From Archangium violaceum (lineage in GTDB: Bacteria > Myxococcota > Myxococcia > Myxococcales > Myxococcaceae): DNA of 64,000 bases. The translations under genes and the position numbers were made by a program. Numbering within the stretch: position 1 is the stretch's first letter; each line of letters starts with the position of its first letter. The DNA lies in the NCBI RefSeq assembly GCF_016887565.1, contig NZ_CP069396.1, positions 496,001-560,000 of the forward strand, written 5' to 3'. Positions 28,004 to 36,649 of this stretch are shown one piece after another. The notes below the pieces were generated by a model. That model ran no database searches. It saw nothing but the letters and a program-made list of their open reading frames with translations, and had not been told where the DNA came from.

Positions 28004-30832
28004 CTAGTACTGGTAGCGCACGCCCAGCTGCACGCGCAGCGGCTGCTGACGCGAGGACACGAGGCCGAAGTTGTTCGGGTTGCTCAGACCGTCGTCGCGG
28101 CGGATACCGGTGGCGCTCGCCGAGTTGAACAGGTTGAACGCGTCCGCGATGAGGCTGATCTTCTGGCCGGTCAGCTCCGAGAAGTCGTAGGTCGCGCGGG
28201 CGTTGACCACCAGGACGTCCGGCAGGCGGAACTCGGTGATCTGCTTCGGGTCGTTGCCAGTGCCCGGGGTGGTGCCCACGGGCGAGCGCAGGATGTAGCC
28301 GGTGACGGCGTCGTCCGCGGAGTTGTAGCGCTTGGCCAGCGGCGTGCCCGTGGCGAAGCTGATGCTGGGACCGATGCTCAGGCCCTTCCACGTGTACGAG
28401 CCGGTGAACTTGATCTGGTGCCGCGTGTCGCCCAGCGCGTAGCCCGTGTAGAACTGCTTCTGGCGCACGTTGTCGTACTGGCCGATGCCGGTGCCCAGCT
28501 GGCCCATCGACTCGTTGCCCGGACCGTAGCGGAAGGACAGCGTGTAGGCCGCGTAGAACTCGATCTCCGGCGTGGGACGGCCGTCCAGGATGAGGTCGAC
28601 GCTCTGGTACTTCACCCAGTTATCGTCCGGACGGGTGAACTGGTAGACCACGCCCTTGCTCGGATCCCGGTAGCCGATGACGCGCGTACCGGTCGGATCC
28701 CACAGCACGTTGGTCTCGACCGCGTCCCAGATGTTCTGCAGGTGCTTGTAGGTGTACTCGACGCCGATGCTGGTGCCCTTGAGCACCTGGCGGCGCAGGC
28801 TCACCATGATTTCGTCCGAGTGCGGCGCGGTGTGGTTCTTCGGATCCACCAGGGTGCCGCCCGGACCACCCGTCTCGTACAGCTTGTCGAACGCCTTCGT
28901 GGTGGCGTTGTACTGGTAGGTGGTGGAGATCGGACCGGACGAGGAGTTGGCCGCCGAGAGCAGCGACAGCGTCTCGTTGGAGCGCCCGTAGAAGGCCGAC
29001 AGGACGGTCTTCTGGTCACGCGTCACGTCGAGCGCCGCACCGAGGCGGGGACCGAAGCCGGCCAGCTGCGACACGATGCGGTTGTCCGCGTCCTGGGTCA
29101 CGCCGTAGTCGAAGCGCAGACCGGGCAGGATGGTGAGCCAGTCGGTCGGCTTGTAGCGGTCCTGCACGTAGAAGCCGAGGCCCAGGCCCTGCTCGACGGT
29201 GCTGAAGTCCGGGGTCTCGACGTACTGGTAGCAGCCACCGGAGAACGTGCCGTCGCCGTTGTCGACGCACAGGCCGGCCTCACCCGCGCCACCGCCGCGG
29301 TCGGTGTAGTTCCTGCCGCCGGGGAGCGACTGGGAGTAGTCGCGGCGGACCACGCGGCCCTGGAAGCCGACCTCGGCCTCGTGACGCTGGCCGAAGATGG
29401 TGGCGCGCTTGGTGGCGGAGAGGTCCGCCATCGCCGTGTAGCGGGCATCGGCCGAGCGCGAGGCGGTGTTGTACCAGGAGCTGCCGTCGTCACGGTTGAG
29501 GTGACGCGCACGGTTGGGGTCGTACGTCAGGGTCTGGTCGTTGTAGGCGTTGCGGATGGCCTCGAGGTCGAGGTTGCCCATCTGGCCCTGGGGACCGGAC
29601 TCGATGGTGTTCTGCTGCGCACCCACCTGGGCCTTGTAGGTCACGTCATCCGTGGGGAAGTACTCCCAGATGAGGGTACCGAAGGCACCACCCTGCTTCT
29701 GCAGGCGGCTGGCGAACGGCGTGGTCGAGTTCGCCGTGGCGCTGCTGTTGTCCGCGTAGGCGATGGTGGCCGGGTCGGACGAGGCGGACAGCGTGAGGCG
29801 GCTGTGCGAGCCGGGGGCGAACGTCAGCTTACCGCGCAGGTAGTGACCGATGAACTCGCGGTTGGGGGCCTGGAGGTTGAGCGGCGGGCCCGACGGCACG
29901 GAGGCCTGGTTGTTGGTGTACTGGTAGGAGACGTTGAACCAGAGCTTCTCCTTGAGGATGGGGCCGCTGACGTTGATGTTGCCCTGGGCGCCCTGGGTCG
30001 GCGGGCGGATCGTCGGGTCGAACGGACGGTAGCCCTCGTACAGGTTGGAGCCGTACTGGGCCGGCGCCGCCAGCTTGTAGTGGTTGCCGTAGAACGACGC
30101 GTCGACGTGGAACTCATCCGAACCACCGTTCGTGATGAGGTTGATCACGCCGCCCATCGAGTTGTACTTCGCCTCCATACCGCCGGTGAGGACGGCGAAG
30201 GAGCCGACGGAGTCGAAGTTGATGTTGGCGGAGAACGTGTTCGTCACCGGATCGGTGATGTCCATGCCGTCCACCAGGTAGCGGTTCATGATGGAGGTGG
30301 CGCCGCGCACGTCCGGGTTGGCACCACCGCTCACGCCCGCGACCTGCTGGGCCACGTTCTGGTAGCTGCGGCCCGAGGCGACCTTCGACTGACCGGACGA
30401 AGAGAGCACCGTGCCGGACTGGGTGGTGTCGGGGCGGGTCGGAGGAGCCTCGTACTCGACGACGATGGTCTCCTCGGCGGCCGACTCCACGTTCCACTGG
30501 AGGTTCAGCGGGCTGGTCTCGCCCTGGCGCACCGTGAGCTTGCGCTTGAGGGGCTTGACGCCCTCCATGCTGAACTCGACGGTGTACTCACCGGGGGGGA
30601 GGTTGGCGATCTCGAAGTAACCGTCATTGGCGGTGGCGATCTCCTTGGAGCCGCCGATGAGGGCCGGCGAGGAGATGGTCACCTTGACGCCCGGAAGGGC
30701 CGCCTTGGTGCCGGACTCGAGGAGCTTGCCGTTGATGCGGCCGTTCAGCTCGCCGGCGGCGAATGCCGTGCCCGGACCGGTGATGGCGAGGGCGAGGGCG
30801 AGGGACAACCACTTCTGATTCTTGAATTTCAT
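28004..30832 (-). CDS. Oar-like TonB-dependent outer-membrane receptor
   Basis: 942 residues with a signal peptide (LSLALALAITGPGTAFAA). Residues about 28-115 form a carboxypeptidase-regulatory-like beta-sandwich (TANDGYFEIANLPPGEYTVE). The plug at about 145-260 has RSYQNVAQQVAGVSGG, PDVRGATSIMNRYLVDGMDI and GGVINLITNGGSDEFH. The remaining 680 residues are a predicted barrel that ends in QLGVRYQY, a typical C-terminal outer-membrane signature. This is the architecture of Oar from Myxococcus xanthus, a protein needed for development, and of Oar-like transporters and secretion pores. Substrate unknown. The preceding lipoprotein gene is 24 bp upstream on the same strand and is likely the first gene of the operon. 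Confidence 0.9.
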   Translation of the reverse strand: MKFKNQKWLSLALALAITGPGTAFAAGELNGRINGKLLESGTKAALPGVKVTISSPALIGGSKEIATANDGYFEIANLPPGEYTVEFSMEGVKPLKRKLTVRQGETSPLNLQWNVESAAEETIVVEYEAPPTRPDTTQSGTVLSSSGQSKVASGRSYQNVAQQVAGVSGGANPDVRGATSIMNRYLVDGMDITDPVTNTFSANINFDSVGSFAVLTGGMEAKYNSMGGVINLITNGGSDEFHVDASFYGNHYKLAAPAQYGSNLYEGYRPFDPTIRPPTQGAQGNINVSGPILKEKLWFNVSYQYTNNQASVPSGPPLNLQAPNREFIGHYLRGKLTFAPGSHSRLTLSASSDPATIAYADNSSATANSTTPFASRLQKQGGAFGTLIWEYFPTDDVTYKAQVGAQQNTIESGPQGQMGNLDLEAIRNAYNDQTLTYDPNRARHLNRDDGSSWYNTASRSADARYTAMADLSATKRATIFGQRHEAEVGFQGRVVRRDYSQSLPGGRNYTDRGGGAGEAGLCVDNGDGTFSGGCYQYVETPDFSTVEQGLGLGFYVQDRYKPTDWLTILPGLRFDYGVTQDADNRIVSQLAGFGPRLGAALDVTRDQKTVLSAFYGRSNETLSLLSAANSSSGPISTTYQYNATTKAFDKLYETGGPGGTLVDPKNHTAPHSDEIMVSLRRQVLKGTSIGVEYTYKHLQNIWDAVETNVLWDPTGTRVIGYRDPSKGVVYQFTRPDDNWVKYQSVDLILDGRPTPEIEFYAAYTLSFRYGPGNESMGQLGTGIGQYDNVRQKQFYTGYALGDTRHQIKFTGSYTWKGLSIGPSISFATGTPLAKRYNSADDAVTGYILRSPVGTTPGTGNDPKQITEFRLPDVLVVNARATYDFSELTGQKISLIADAFNLFNSASATGIRRDDGLSNPNNFGLVSSRQQPLRVQLGVRYQY

Positions 30833-30856
30833 GTTCTTTTCTCTCCCGCGCTCTCG

Positions 30857-31927
30857 TTACTGGTCCTGGTTCTCGGCCTGGAGGCAGTAGACGAGGCTGC
30901 TAGCGCCAGTCACGGCCTTGATGGTGGCGGCATAGTCCGCCTCGATCTCGGCCGCGCTCGTGGGCAGCTCCGTCGCCGCGCCCGGGTCGTAGGTGTAGAC
31001 CTTGCACACCGGCGAGTAGCCGGGCTGGCCGCGCGCGGCCTGCAGCACGTCCTCGCCCGCGCCCAGGGCCCCCGAGACCGGGTAGTACAGCTTCTGCGTC
31101 ACGATGCTCACGACCTCGGCACCGGCGCTGTTGGTCGTCGTGGTGGTGGGGACCTGGCCACCGTCGATGTAGGCCAGCAGGTACTGGTTGTACCAACCCC
31201 ACTTCTGGATGCCGACGCCGGTCAGCGGGAGCGACTCGTCATCCGCGGAGACCAGGTCCTCGGCGTGGTAGACGCCCGAGCCCGGATCGATGACGGCATA
31301 GGCGTGGTAGGTGCTGTCGGGGATGCCGACCATCTTGCCGTTGACGGGGGCGGTGAGCGGCACCACCACCTCGCGGCTGGCCACCACGGCCTCCTCGCTC
31401 TTGAGCTGCTGGCAGGCCACGCCGTTGGACGTCACCTGCACCTTCGAGACGATGGGCACGTAGGAGTATGTCGGCGTGGCACCAGTGGCGTACGTGGCGG
31501 TGGGCAGCCGGGTGAAGATGGTGCCCTGCTCGCCCATGTTGATGCCGTCGCGCTCGAGGTCGAACGCATAGTTCGCGGGCGCATCGCAACCGTCGAACAC
31601 GTAGGCGCTGGGGGTGGCCTGGACCGCCGTGGCGCCCCTGCGCAGCGTGAGCGCGTTGGCCAGGCCCGCCGTCGTGCGCAGGGTGGTCGGCAGCTGGAAG
31701 AGGAAGTACTCCACGCGCTGCTCACCGGCCGAGGCCAGCTTGGCCTGGAAGGCGCCGAGGCCCGCGATCTGACGGTTGCCCCCGCTGCCCAGATAGTCGG
31801 CCGGGAAGTTCGTCACATCGATCGGACCGGCGTTGAACTCCGTACCGCTCCACCGGTCATACACATTGCACCCGCTCAGGCCCATCAGGGCGAGCGAGAG
31901 CGGTAGCACCATCCGCTGCACTCTCAT
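30857..31927 (-). CDS. Outer-membrane lipoprotein, probable partner of the Oar-like receptor
   Basis: 356 residues from the ATG at 31927 (GGAGG upstream). The signal peptide MRVQRMVLPLSLALMGLSGC ends at the lipobox LSGC. The mature chain is beta-rich with several Cys (GCDAP, VACQQ, VCKVY, VYCLQ) and no known motif; FPADYLGSGGNRQIAGLG lies near its start. It is encoded 24 bp before the Oar-like gene, so the two are almost certainly co-expressed. A lipoprotein beside a TonB-dependent or Oar-type pore may serve as a surface binding subunit. That function is inferred from position. Confidence 0.75.
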   Translation of the reverse strand: MRVQRMVLPLSLALMGLSGCNVYDRWSGTEFNAGPIDVTNFPADYLGSGGNRQIAGLGAFQAKLASAGEQRVEYFLFQLPTTLRTTAGLANALTLRRGATAVQATPSAYVFDGCDAPANYAFDLERDGINMGEQGTIFTRLPTATYATGATPTYSYVPIVSKVQVTSNGVACQQLKSEEAVVASREVVVPLTAPVNGKMVGIPDSTYHAYAVIDPGSGVYHAEDLVSADDESLPLTGVGIQKWGWYNQYLLAYIDGGQVPTTTTTNSAGAEVVSIVTQKLYYPVSGALGAGEDVLQAARGQPGYSPVCKVYTYDPGAATELPTSAAEIEADYAATIKAVTGASSLVYCLQAENQDQ

Positions 31928-32022
31928 CAACAGCCTCCACTGCGAGTTGACGGCAGGAGCGCGCATGTCGACCCGTGCCCGTCCCATCGCGAGCTTTTCG
32001 TATGGCTTCGGGTTTCTTGGAT

Positions 32023-32056
32023 TCGAGAACCGGCCCCCACTGCATCCGGTTCTCGA
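32023..32056. promoter_or_regulatory. 11-bp inverted repeat in the leader of the lipoprotein-oar operon
   Basis: TCGAGAACCGG and CCGGTTCTCGA form a perfect dyad with a 12-nt loop, about 100 bp upstream of the lipoprotein start. If transcription begins near 32086 the repeat is in the 5' leader as a stable hairpin. Otherwise it could be an operator. Role unproven. Confidence 0.4.
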
Positions 32057-32093
32057 GCCCACGCCCCCAGGATTCTGAGAGCGCGTTGATGAA

Positions 32094-32122
32094 TTGATAC
32101 AAGACGGTCATCGCCCTGTAAA
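32094..32122. promoter_or_regulatory. Candidate sigma-70-type promoter, readable on both strands
   Basis: On the minus strand TTTACA, 17 nt and TATCAA would drive the lipoprotein-oar operon with a leader of about 160 nt. On the plus strand the same bases read TTGATA, 17 nt and TGTAAA toward the GST gene 300 bp away. The minus reading is more useful because of distance. No transcript data support either. Confidence 0.4.
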
Positions 32123-32425
32123 GTCGGGTGCCCGACGGACCCGGGGAGGTTGGGAATATCCACCCCCTTGACGGCAGCAGTCGGGACACCGGGTGAAGAA
32201 GTACCCCGTGCCTTCTTCCCTCTGGGGACGGGGGGTGGTTCCCTACGTGGAGTGAGGGGGAGGAAGCTCCGCGGCCCTCTGGCTCCGCGCATAAGCGGCG
32301 GGAATGGTGGGGGCCCGGACCTTCAGGGAAACGGGGGTCCCCACTCCGCCGGGACACGCGCCCGGGCGATCTGGCATAGGGAGCGCGCCCGTTTCCAGGG
32401 CATCCCTACCCCCAGGAGTAGCACC

Positions 32426-33040
32426 ATGAAGCTCTATGAGCACCCGATGTCCAGCGCGGCCTTCAAGGTCCGCGCCCTCGTGTACGAGCTGGGCCTGCCC
32501 GTCACGTTCGTCACCGTCGACATGATGAAGGGCGAGCACAAGGCGCCCGACTTCCTCGCCAGGAACCCCAACGGCAAGGTCCCCACCCTCGAGGACGACG
32601 GCTTCTGTCTCTGGGAGTCCAACGCCATCCTCTGTTACCTGGCCGCCAAGAAGCCCGAGAGCGGGCTGCTGCCCACCGACGCGCGCGGCGTGGCCCAGGT
32701 CCAGCAGTGGCTGCAGTGGCACGCCACCACCTTCGCCCCCTCCACCGGCGAGGTGATGGGTGAGACCCTCTACGCGAAGTTCATGGGTCGCGCGAAGGAC
32801 GAGGCGAAGTACGCCGCCGGCATGGAGAAGGTCCGCCGCGACCTCGGCGTGCTGGAGAAGACGCTCGCCGGCAGGGAGTACCTCTGCGGCAAGCTCACCA
32901 TCGCCGACTTCTCCCTCGTCTCCGCCCTGCTGCTGCGCACCCCCATGGGTGTCGACCTCGAGCCCTTCCCCCACGTGAAGGCCTGGGTCGCGCGCATGGA
33001 GGCTCGCGAGAGCGTCCGCAAGTCCCTGCCTCCTCTCTAG
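32426..33040 (+). CDS. Glutathione S-transferase family protein
   Basis: 204 residues, the usual GST size. The thioredoxin-like N-domain (MKLYEHPMSSAAFKVRALVY) has a Ser-Ser-Ala turn in the catalytic position and the NGKVPTLEDDGFCLWESNAI glutathione-binding segment, where the cis-Pro and Glu-Ser pair are typical. The C-terminal helices contain LCGKLTIADFSLVSALLL, the standard N-capping box with the folding Asp. The substrate is unknown; detoxification of electrophiles is general for the fold. A clear AGGAG lies before the ATG. It stands alone. Confidence 0.93.
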   Translation: MKLYEHPMSSAAFKVRALVYELGLPVTFVTVDMMKGEHKAPDFLARNPNGKVPTLEDDGFCLWESNAILCYLAAKKPESGLLPTDARGVAQVQQWLQWHATTFAPSTGEVMGETLYAKFMGRAKDEAKYAAGMEKVRRDLGVLEKTLAGREYLCGKLTIADFSLVSALLLRTPMGVDLEPFPHVKAWVARMEARESVRKSLPPL

Positions 33041-33073
33041 CGAGCGGCGGGACCCGGGGTGGGGCGCGGAAGA

Positions 33074-33107
33074 CCCTCACCCCGGCCCTCTCCCAGGGGG
33101 AGAGGGG
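33074..33107 (-). repeat. 34-bp palindromic intergenic repeat, copy 2
   Basis: On the minus strand CCCCTCTCCC-CCT-GGGAGAGGG-CCG-GGGTGAGGG. It sits between the 3' ends of the convergent GST and coiled-coil genes. Differences from copy 1 are confined to the loop and the spacer. Confidence 0.8.
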
Positions 33108-33113
33108 GTTCTT

Positions 33114-33734
33114 CTAGTAGCGGCGCTGGCGCCGGTCCTCGCGCAGCTCCTGCTTGTCCTCGCGCAGCTCCTGCTTGTTCTGCCTCATCTCCTGCCGGCC
33201 CAGGTCGATGAGCTGCGTGATGAGCGTGCGCGTGCGGTTCAGGTCCGACGGCCTCCGGCTGCCCACCAGCGTGGACAGCTCCCGGGCGATGCTCATGCGC
33301 GCCGACAGCGAGGCCTTCTCCACGCGCACGTCCCGGATGTCGTCCCGCCGATCGCGGCGGTCATCCCTGTACTCTCCCCGGCCCTGCCACCGGTCCGAGC
33401 GCGCCTCCCGGCCGTCCCTCCGCACCTCGGCCTTGTCCGCCTCCAGCTCGTTCTGGCTCTCGGCCAGCTCCGCCCTCACCAGCTGGCGCAGCCGGTCTTC
33501 CACATCGCGCATGTCGCCCTCGTCCCGGCGCGCATAGGCCCGGTCGAAGCGCGTCAGCACGTTCTCCAGCTCCGCCACGTCGCGACGGTCGTCCCGCATC
33601 TCGCGCTTGTCCTGGCGCACTTCCCGGCGGTCCTGCGCGCGCTCGTGCTGGTTGTTCCACCCCTGCGCGTACGCGCCTCCGGAGAAGAGGAGGGAGGCGA
33701 CCAGGGCGGAAGACAGGCGGTTCATTCGGTTCAT
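33114..33734 (-). CDS. Exported highly charged coiled-coil protein
   Basis: 206 residues with a signal peptide (RLSSALVASLLFSGGAYAQG). The mature protein is almost entirely Arg, Asp, Glu, Gln and Lys, with runs such as RREVRQDKREMRDDRRD and the C-terminal QELREDKQELREDRRQRR. This predicts long amphipathic or coiled helices, and the DNA is correspondingly repetitive. No family is recognised; periplasmic or envelope localisation follows from the signal peptide. AGGGG lies nine bases before the ATG. It is convergent with the GST gene across a 34-bp repeat. Confidence 0.7.
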   Translation of the reverse strand: MNRMNRLSSALVASLLFSGGAYAQGWNNQHERAQDRREVRQDKREMRDDRRDVAELENVLTRFDRAYARRDEGDMRDVEDRLRQLVRAELAESQNELEADKAEVRRDGREARSDRWQGRGEYRDDRRDRRDDIRDVRVEKASLSARMSIARELSTLVGSRRPSDLNRTRTLITQLIDLGRQEMRQNKQELREDKQELREDRRQRRY

Positions 33735-33921
33735 GGTGGGTATCCCCTGAAGTTCAAATCACGGTTTCGTGAACGCCGCTTCTGACGGACCCTCGCGGGC
33801 TTTATTTCAATCCCCGCGCCCCCGGTGCTCCCTCACTCCGAGTCACAGGGCGTCACCCGGGGAGCGTCTCGCCCTCTGAGAGGCTGCGCGGGGAGGACTG
33901 CTCGGGTAGCGTGCGGCGTCC

Positions 33922-35208
33922 ATGGCCCCATGCCTCCTCAACATCGACCTGGGCGAGCTGCCCGACGAGGACGAGCGGCTCTACACGTATGCGCAGGTGG
34001 CGAACATCGCCTGTGGCGGGCACGCGGGGGACGAGCGCTCCATGCGTCGGGCGCTCCACGCGTGCGCGCGCCATGGGACGCGGGTCGGAGCGCATCCTTC
34101 CTTCGTGGACCGTGAGCACTTCGGGCGGCGGGAGTTGTCGGTGGCTCCCGAGGTGCTGAGTGCCCAGGTGGCCGCCCAGTGCGCCGAGCTGACGATGCTG
34201 GCCTCCGAGGTGGGCGTGCCCGTGCGCTACGCCAAGCCGCACGGGGCCCTGTACCACGCGGCCAACCGCGAGCCCGCGCTCGCGCGCGCGGTGGTGGACG
34301 GCATCGTCAAGTCCCTGGGCCCGGGGGTCACCTTCATCGGTCCGGGCGCGGGTGCGCTGCGCGAGGCGGCCCGGGCGGTGGGGCTGGCCTACGCGCGCGA
34401 GGGGTTCGCGGACCGGGGGACGCTTCCAGATGGCTCGCTGATTCCACGCGGGCAGCCGGGCGCGGTGCTGAGCGAGCCCTCCCTGGCGCGGGAGAACGCG
34501 CTGCGCCTGGTGCTGGAGGGGACGGTGGACACGCTGTGCGTGCACGGGGACTCGCCGGGCGCGGTGGAGATGGCCCGCGAGGTGCGCGAGGTGCTGGACG
34601 TGCTCTCCCTGCGCACCGAGTCGCTCGGGGAGGCCGCGCTGCGGCTCGTGCTGCCCGCGCGGCTGGAGCGGCGCGCCGTGCTGGAGGCGTTGAAGGCCCA
34701 TCCCCGGGTGGTGGATGTGGTGGTGGGCGAGGCGCACGCCTGCGTGTACTTCGACCCCGCGGCTCCGCCCGAGGATCCGCGGCACGTGCTGGGCCGGCTG
34801 ACCGCGAGTCCGGCGGTGGTGGAGAAGCGGCCGCTCGTCACCGTGCGCGTGCGCTACGACGGACCGGACCTGGAGGCGGTGGCCGAGAACGTGGGCCTGT
34901 CGGTGGACGACGTGGCGCTGCTGCACGCCTCGCGCGAGTACACGGTGCGCAGCGTGGGCTTCCTCCCGGGCTTCGCCTACCTGGGCGAGGTGGATGCGCG
35001 CATCGCCGTGCCCCGGCTCTCCACGCCGAGGACGCGTGTGCCGGCGCTCTCGGTGGGGCTCGCCGGACAGCGCACGGGCATCTACCCGTTCGCCTCGCCG
35101 GGCGGGTGGAACCTCATCGCCACCGCCGTGGACTTCACCGCCTTCCGGCCCGACTCCGGCGCGCTGCTGGGACTCGGTGACCGGGTGCTCTTCGAGCGGG
35201 TGGACTGA
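33922..35208 (+). CDS. 5-oxoprolinase subunits A and B as one fused protein (PxpA-PxpB)
   Basis: 428 residues. Residues 1-225 are PxpA (LamB/YcsF): NIDLGELPDE, ANIACGGHAGDERSMRRAL and VGAHPSFVDREHFGRRE. Residues about 235-428 are PxpB (allophanate-hydrolase subunit-1-like): VGFLPGFAYLGEVDARIAVP, TPRTRVPALSVGLAGQRTGI and YPFASPGGWNLIATAV. PxpABC hydrolyses 5-oxoproline (pyroglutamate) to glutamate with ATP, disposing of a toxic by-product. In most bacteria the subunits are separate. The pxpC gene follows one base later. No frameshift is visible, since one continuous frame carries both domains. Confidence 0.9.
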   Translation: MAPCLLNIDLGELPDEDERLYTYAQVANIACGGHAGDERSMRRALHACARHGTRVGAHPSFVDREHFGRRELSVAPEVLSAQVAAQCAELTMLASEVGVPVRYAKPHGALYHAANREPALARAVVDGIVKSLGPGVTFIGPGAGALREAARAVGLAYAREGFADRGTLPDGSLIPRGQPGAVLSEPSLARENALRLVLEGTVDTLCVHGDSPGAVEMAREVREVLDVLSLRTESLGEAALRLVLPARLERRAVLEALKAHPRVVDVVVGEAHACVYFDPAAPPEDPRHVLGRLTASPAVVEKRPLVTVRVRYDGPDLEAVAENVGLSVDDVALLHASREYTVRSVGFLPGFAYLGEVDARIAVPRLSTPRTRVPALSVGLAGQRTGIYPFASPGGWNLIATAVDFTAFRPDSGALLGLGDRVLFERVD

Positions 35209-35209
35209 C

Positions 35210-36067
35210 ATGGACGCAACGTGGGAGGTGCTCGACGTCGGCGGGGCGGTGCTGGTGCAGGACGGGGGACGCGCGGGCAGCATGCACCAGGGGGTGCCAC
35301 CCGGCGGCGCGCTGGTGCCCGAGTGGCTGGCCGCGGCCAATCGCGCGGTGGGCAACGTGTGGAGCGCGGCGGCGCTGGAGTGTTACGGGCGGCTGGAGCT
35401 GCGGCTGCACGGGCGGAGCGCGTGGGTGTCGGTGGACGGCCGGGCCTTCCAGGTGGAGGACGGCGGGCGCGTCTCGGTGCCGGCGCCCGATGGGGCGGTG
35501 GTGCGCTACGTGGCCGTGGAGGGCGGGCTCGCCGTGCCCGAGGTGCTCGGCGGGCGGGGCACGCTGCCGGTGGCGCGGTTCGGCGGTCTCGAGGGCCGCT
35601 TGCTCAAGCGCGGGGACGTGCTGCCGCTCGGGCCTGGAGGTGGCGCCCGGGTGGAGACGACGGGCACGGCGCCGTCGCTGGAGTCCGAGGTGCGCGTGGT
35701 GCTCGGGCCGGACCTGGGCTTCTTCGGCGCGGGCGCGGCGGAGGTGCTGCTGGATGGCACCTTCACCGTGTCGGACTCGAGCGACCGTGTGGGCATGCGG
35801 CTGCACGGGCCGAGGTTGCCGCAGGCCGACGCGGGCTCGGGACTGTCCGGACCGATGGTGCGCGGCGCCATCCAGGTGCCATCCTCGGGAGAGGCCATCG
35901 TGCTCGGGCCGGACCATCCCACCATGGGCGGCTACCCGGTGCTCGCGGTGGTCATCCGCGCGGACTGGGGCAGTCTGGCCGCTCGCAGGCCGGGAGCGCC
36001 GGTGAGGTTCCGCGCGGTGGACCTGGACGAGGCGCGCGACCTCTGGAGCCGGCTCGCTCCCGCGTAG
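35210..36067 (+). CDS. pxpC: 5-oxoprolinase subunit C (biotin-dependent carboxyltransferase-type fold)
   Basis: 285 residues, about 30 shorter than many PxpC proteins. The sequence runs from VLVQDGGRAGSMHQGVPPGG and ALVPEWLAAANRAVGN to VVLGPDLGFFGAGAAEVLLD, SDRVGMRLHGPRLP and IQVPSSGEAIVLGPDHPTMG, all standard for the KipA/allophanate-hydrolase subunit-2 family. It starts one base after the stop of the PxpA-PxpB gene and must be translationally coupled to it. Together the two proteins form the ATP-dependent 5-oxoprolinase. The 3' end is 5 bp from a convergent lipoprotein gene. Confidence 0.92.
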   Translation: MDATWEVLDVGGAVLVQDGGRAGSMHQGVPPGGALVPEWLAAANRAVGNVWSAAALECYGRLELRLHGRSAWVSVDGRAFQVEDGGRVSVPAPDGAVVRYVAVEGGLAVPEVLGGRGTLPVARFGGLEGRLLKRGDVLPLGPGGGARVETTGTAPSLESEVRVVLGPDLGFFGAGAAEVLLDGTFTVSDSSDRVGMRLHGPRLPQADAGSGLSGPMVRGAIQVPSSGEAIVLGPDHPTMGGYPVLAVVIRADWGSLAARRPGAPVRFRAVDLDEARDLWSRLAPA

Positions 36068-36072
36068 GGAGC

Positions 36073-36501
36073 CTACGGCCGCGGCTGCTGAGACGTGCCG
36101 TCCTCCCCGCTCTCGGGATTGTCATTGATGGGCTGCGGGGACTGGGAGCCCGGGTTGTTCGGCTCCTCGCCGGTCTCGTTGCTCAGGTCGCGCTCCTCGC
36201 CCAGGGGGCCCGGCTCGAGACCCGGGTTGCCCGCGGGGGCATGGGTGTCCCCCTGGTGCACGCCCGGCTCCCGCTCGCGCGTGCCCTCGTCGGGCAGCGG
36301 GTTCACGTCCTGGCCGCGCTCCGGGTTGTCGTAGCCCGAGCCGCCGGTGTCGGTGTCGGTACTCGGAGGCGGTGGGGGGGTCTGATTCGGGGCGGTGGTG
36401 GTGTCCGTGCCGGTGGTGGCGCCCTGGTCCGTCTTGCAGGCGGTACCGAAGGCCACCGCGCCCGCGAGGAGCCCCGTCAGCAGAAGCTTCGTCTTCGTCA
36501 T
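36073..36501 (-). CDS. Small disordered lipoprotein
   Basis: 142 residues. The signal peptide (KLLLTGLLAGAVAFGTAC) ends in the lipobox FGTAC. The rest is Pro, Gly, Glu, Asp and Thr-rich without structure (TTGTDTTTAPNQTPPPPPST is typical). It is probably a flexible envelope protein. AGGGGAAG lies before the ATG. No function can be assigned. Confidence 0.65.
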   Translation of the reverse strand: MTKTKLLLTGLLAGAVAFGTACKTDQGATTGTDTTTAPNQTPPPPPSTDTDTGGSGYDNPERGQDVNPLPDEGTREREPGVHQGDTHAPAGNPGLEPGPLGEERDLSNETGEEPNNPGSQSPQPINDNPESGEDGTSQQPRP

Positions 36502-36649
36502 GGCGTCTTCCCCTTGTCTCGTGTGTGCCGCTGTGGCCGGAAGCTGAGGCGTGTCCCCGTTGCGTGCAGCGGCGGCTCGCCGGGCAGGTCGCTCGGCGGC
36601 ATGGCGACTTGCCTGCCCTCCGGCCGTCCGGGCGTTACAGTGGCGCCCC

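Larger units (their letters stand above)
31928..32425. other. Divergent intergenic region, 498 bp
   Basis: This gap separates the lipoprotein-oar operon (leftward) from the GST gene (rightward). It contains an 11-bp inverted repeat and a promoter-like element, both listed separately. From about 32130 to 32400 it is GC-rich with G-runs, and I see no gene or further signal there apart from the AGGAG before the GST start. Confidence 0.5.

Noticed and set aside
27878-31906. A 1342-codon open frame on the plus strand
   Set aside because: It is the mirror of the Oar-like and lipoprotein genes on the other strand, an artefact of high GC; its composition is Val/Arg/Gly-rich with no fold.
36551-36649. 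Longer start for the GNAT protein
   Set aside because: The added residues are Arg/Ala-rich and overlap the promoter; the GNAT fold begins right after the ATG at 36650.
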